From: an uncultured Prevotella sp.
GTDB taxonomy: Bacteria > Bacteroidota > Bacteroidia > Bacteroidales > Bacteroidaceae
Length of the DNA stretch: 36,728 nt
Direction: 5' to 3'
Assembly (NCBI GenBank): GCA_934202525.1
Contig: CAKPYB010000030.1
Location: 1-36,728 of the forward strand
Position 1 is the first letter of the stretch; the number at the start of each line of letters is the position of its first letter. Made by a program: the position numbers and the translations under genes. The notes below the pieces were generated by a model. The model was not told the DNA's origin and searched no databases. It was given only the letters and a program-made list of their open reading frames with translations. Shown here piece by piece: positions 36,082-36,728 of the stretch.

Positions 36082-36173
36082 AAATCTGTCGTAATCTCAC
36101 TTTTTTATCGAGATTACGACAGATTTCTCGTTTAAAAGTTGTCGTAATCTTGCTTTTTTTCTGAGATTACGAC
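36082..36173. repeat. two tandem palindromic hairpins (53-bp period)
   Basis: The first hairpin is a 17-bp perfect inverted repeat (36082-36098 with 36110-36126) and has a T-rich loop. The second repeats it with changes (GTCGTAATCT at 36141-36150, AGATTACGAC at 36164-36173). The units start 53 bp apart (36088 and 36141). This lies just after the GH10 stop codon and may end the operon, though the T-tracts are in the loops and not after the stems. Confidence 0.75.
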
Positions 36174-36195
36174 AGAATTCTCGATTTAAGCCCCT

Positions 36196-36284
36196 AAAAG
36201 TCCTTAGGAAAATGTGATGATTTAACAGAAAAGTCCTTAGGAAAATGTGATGATTTAACAGAAAAGTCCTTAGGAAAATGTGAT
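36196..36284. repeat. 33-bp direct repeat, 2.7 copies
   Basis: Copies start at 36196, 36229 and 36262. The first two are identical, and the third runs for 23 bp before diverging. Each carries the palindrome TCCTTAGGA. The last copy ends 4 bp before the -33 element of the next promoter, so operator function is possible. There are no spacers, hence no CRISPR. Confidence 0.85.
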
Positions 36285-36288
36285 TTTC

Positions 36289-36320
36289 CTTGCGTAATTC
36301 ACTGTTTATTAGTATCTTTG
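36289..36320 (+). promoter_or_regulatory. promoter of the truncated AAA ATPase
   Basis: CTTG (36289-36292), 20 bp, then TATCTTTG (36313-36320). This is the same arrangement as the RhuM/Fic promoter. The gene it served is broken. Confidence 0.7.
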
Positions 36321-36341
36321 CCAAAACTTAATTTTCAGCGT

Positions 36342-36431
36342 ATGGAAAGACTACTTATATCCCAATTGTTAAAATGGAAAGACAGCCACGGAAGGAAGCC
36401 ACTCATACTGGAAGGTGCAAGACAAGTCGGT
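36342..36431 (+). pseudogene. AAA-type ATPase (DUF4143-class) cut off inside the P-loop
   Basis: Thirty codons read MERLLISQLLKWKDSHGRKP and then LILEGARQVG. This is the start of the common Bacteroidota AAA ATPases whose P-loop would continue GKTW. Here the similarity stops after GARQVG; the frame runs on with unrelated sequence to a stop at 36558-36560 inside a dispersed repeat. The essential P-loop Lys-Thr is missing, so no active ATPase can be made. The promoter is intact, which suggests recent loss by deletion or repeat-mediated rearrangement. Confidence 0.75.
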
Positions 36432-36539
36432 TCGCACCAGTCTCTTGCCATACGAGAGAAACAACAGTTCAAAAACCATCAACATCCCCCTCTATATGCT
36501 CTTTGTTCTAGACAAAGAATTAAAGGCAGAACTTTCAAA

Positions 36540-36600
36540 TGTGGTTTAATTACGGGCTGAAGGCCCAGAAGCTCCTAGCCCAGGGCATCACCCTGGGTAT
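36540..36600 (+). repeat. dispersed GC-rich repeat, right copy (inverted relative to 498-550)
   Basis: It starts TGTGGTTTAATTACGGGCTG, runs through AAGGCCC and AAGCTCC, and ends in a hairpin CCCAGGG/CCCTGGG (36580-36597). The first 49 bp match the left copy at about 44 positions. Confidence 0.75.
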
Positions 36601-36620
36601 AGTAGCAGTCAGCAAGGCGC

Positions 36621-36679
36621 CCTGTAAGGGCAAAAGCCTTATATATTGCCCGGTATTTTAAAGCTTTTGCCCTTACAGG
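36621..36679. repeat. 17-bp perfect inverted repeat next to the dispersed element
   Basis: CCTGTAAGGGCAAAAGC (36621-36637) pairs with its exact complement at 36663-36679 around a 25-nt loop. I recognise this motif as recurrent in Bacteroidota genomes, but cannot confirm the copy number here. The remaining 36680-36728 shows nothing. Confidence 0.7.
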
Positions 36680-36728
36680 TAGGGTGTTCAAAATCCGTTT
36701 AAAATCCGACGCATTTATTCCCTAAGGT

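Noticed and set aside
36196..36284. possible CRISPR array
   Set aside because: The 33-bp copies are directly adjacent with no spacers, and no cas genes are in the window.
36097..36324. 75-codon minus-strand frame with an 11-residue repeat
   Set aside because: The peptide repeat is only the translation of the 33-bp DNA repeat and hairpins. There is no start signal, and the frame runs across a plus-strand promoter.

Overview
The window looks like chromosome of a gut or rumen Bacteroidota, most likely a Prevotella/Segatella (P. copri-like) species. This rests on the SusC/SusD pairs, a one-protein hybrid two-component regulator, Bacteroidota-type promoters (TAnnTTTG at -7, usually with TTTG or CTTG 20 bp upstream), mostly absent Shine-Dalgarno sequences, and a 32-codon gene that matches the 'smalltalk' small-protein family. 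The species is an inference, not a database match.

Layout. Positions 1-650 are non-coding: a promoter reading off the left edge, a degenerate array of 22-bp units, and one copy of a dispersed GC-rich repeat. Then come a GH3 glycosidase (652-3006, minus), a RhuM/Fic-domain protein (3413-4423, plus), a second 22-bp-phased array (4443-4684), trmB (minus) and an ABC ATPase/DUF5687 permease pair (minus).

From 7997 to 36061 lies a large xylan utilisation locus. Its minus-strand arm is transcribed as acetylesterase-like SGNH hydrolase, GPH-type sugar symporter, GH10 xylanase and GH43 beta-xylosidase/arabinofuranosidase. A divergent hybrid two-component system (HTCS) sits at 13146-17066. The plus-strand arm has GH67 alpha-glucuronidase, a GH35-like/DUF5597 enzyme, susC1-susD1, about 1 kb of mobile and repeat debris carrying a smalltalk gene, then susC2-susD2, a surface glycan-binding lipoprotein, and a GH10 xylanase lipoprotein whose catalytic domain is interrupted by two tandem carbohydrate-binding modules. 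The proposed pathway is: the surface GH10 and binding proteins cut and hold xylan; SusC/D pairs import oligosaccharides; periplasmic GH67, GH10, GH35 and esterase debranch and trim them; the symporter moves short products to the cytoplasm, where the leaderless GH43 finishes.

The strongest regulatory observation is a shared element (TGAAACA, then ACA or ACT 21 bp further on) located 58, 58, 58 and 59 bp upstream of the -7 box of all four xylan-locus transcription units. These four promoters have no -33 TTTG. The HTCS, trmB, Fic, smalltalk and ATPase promoters do have a -33 box and lack the element. I propose it is the HTCS operator. The other notable signal is that three separate intergenic regions contain degenerate, non-coding arrays with a 22-bp period.

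The right end (36062-36728) holds palindromic repeats, a 33-bp triplicate, a promoter, an AAA-ATPase gene cut off inside its P-loop, and a second, inverted copy of the dispersed repeat found at the left end.
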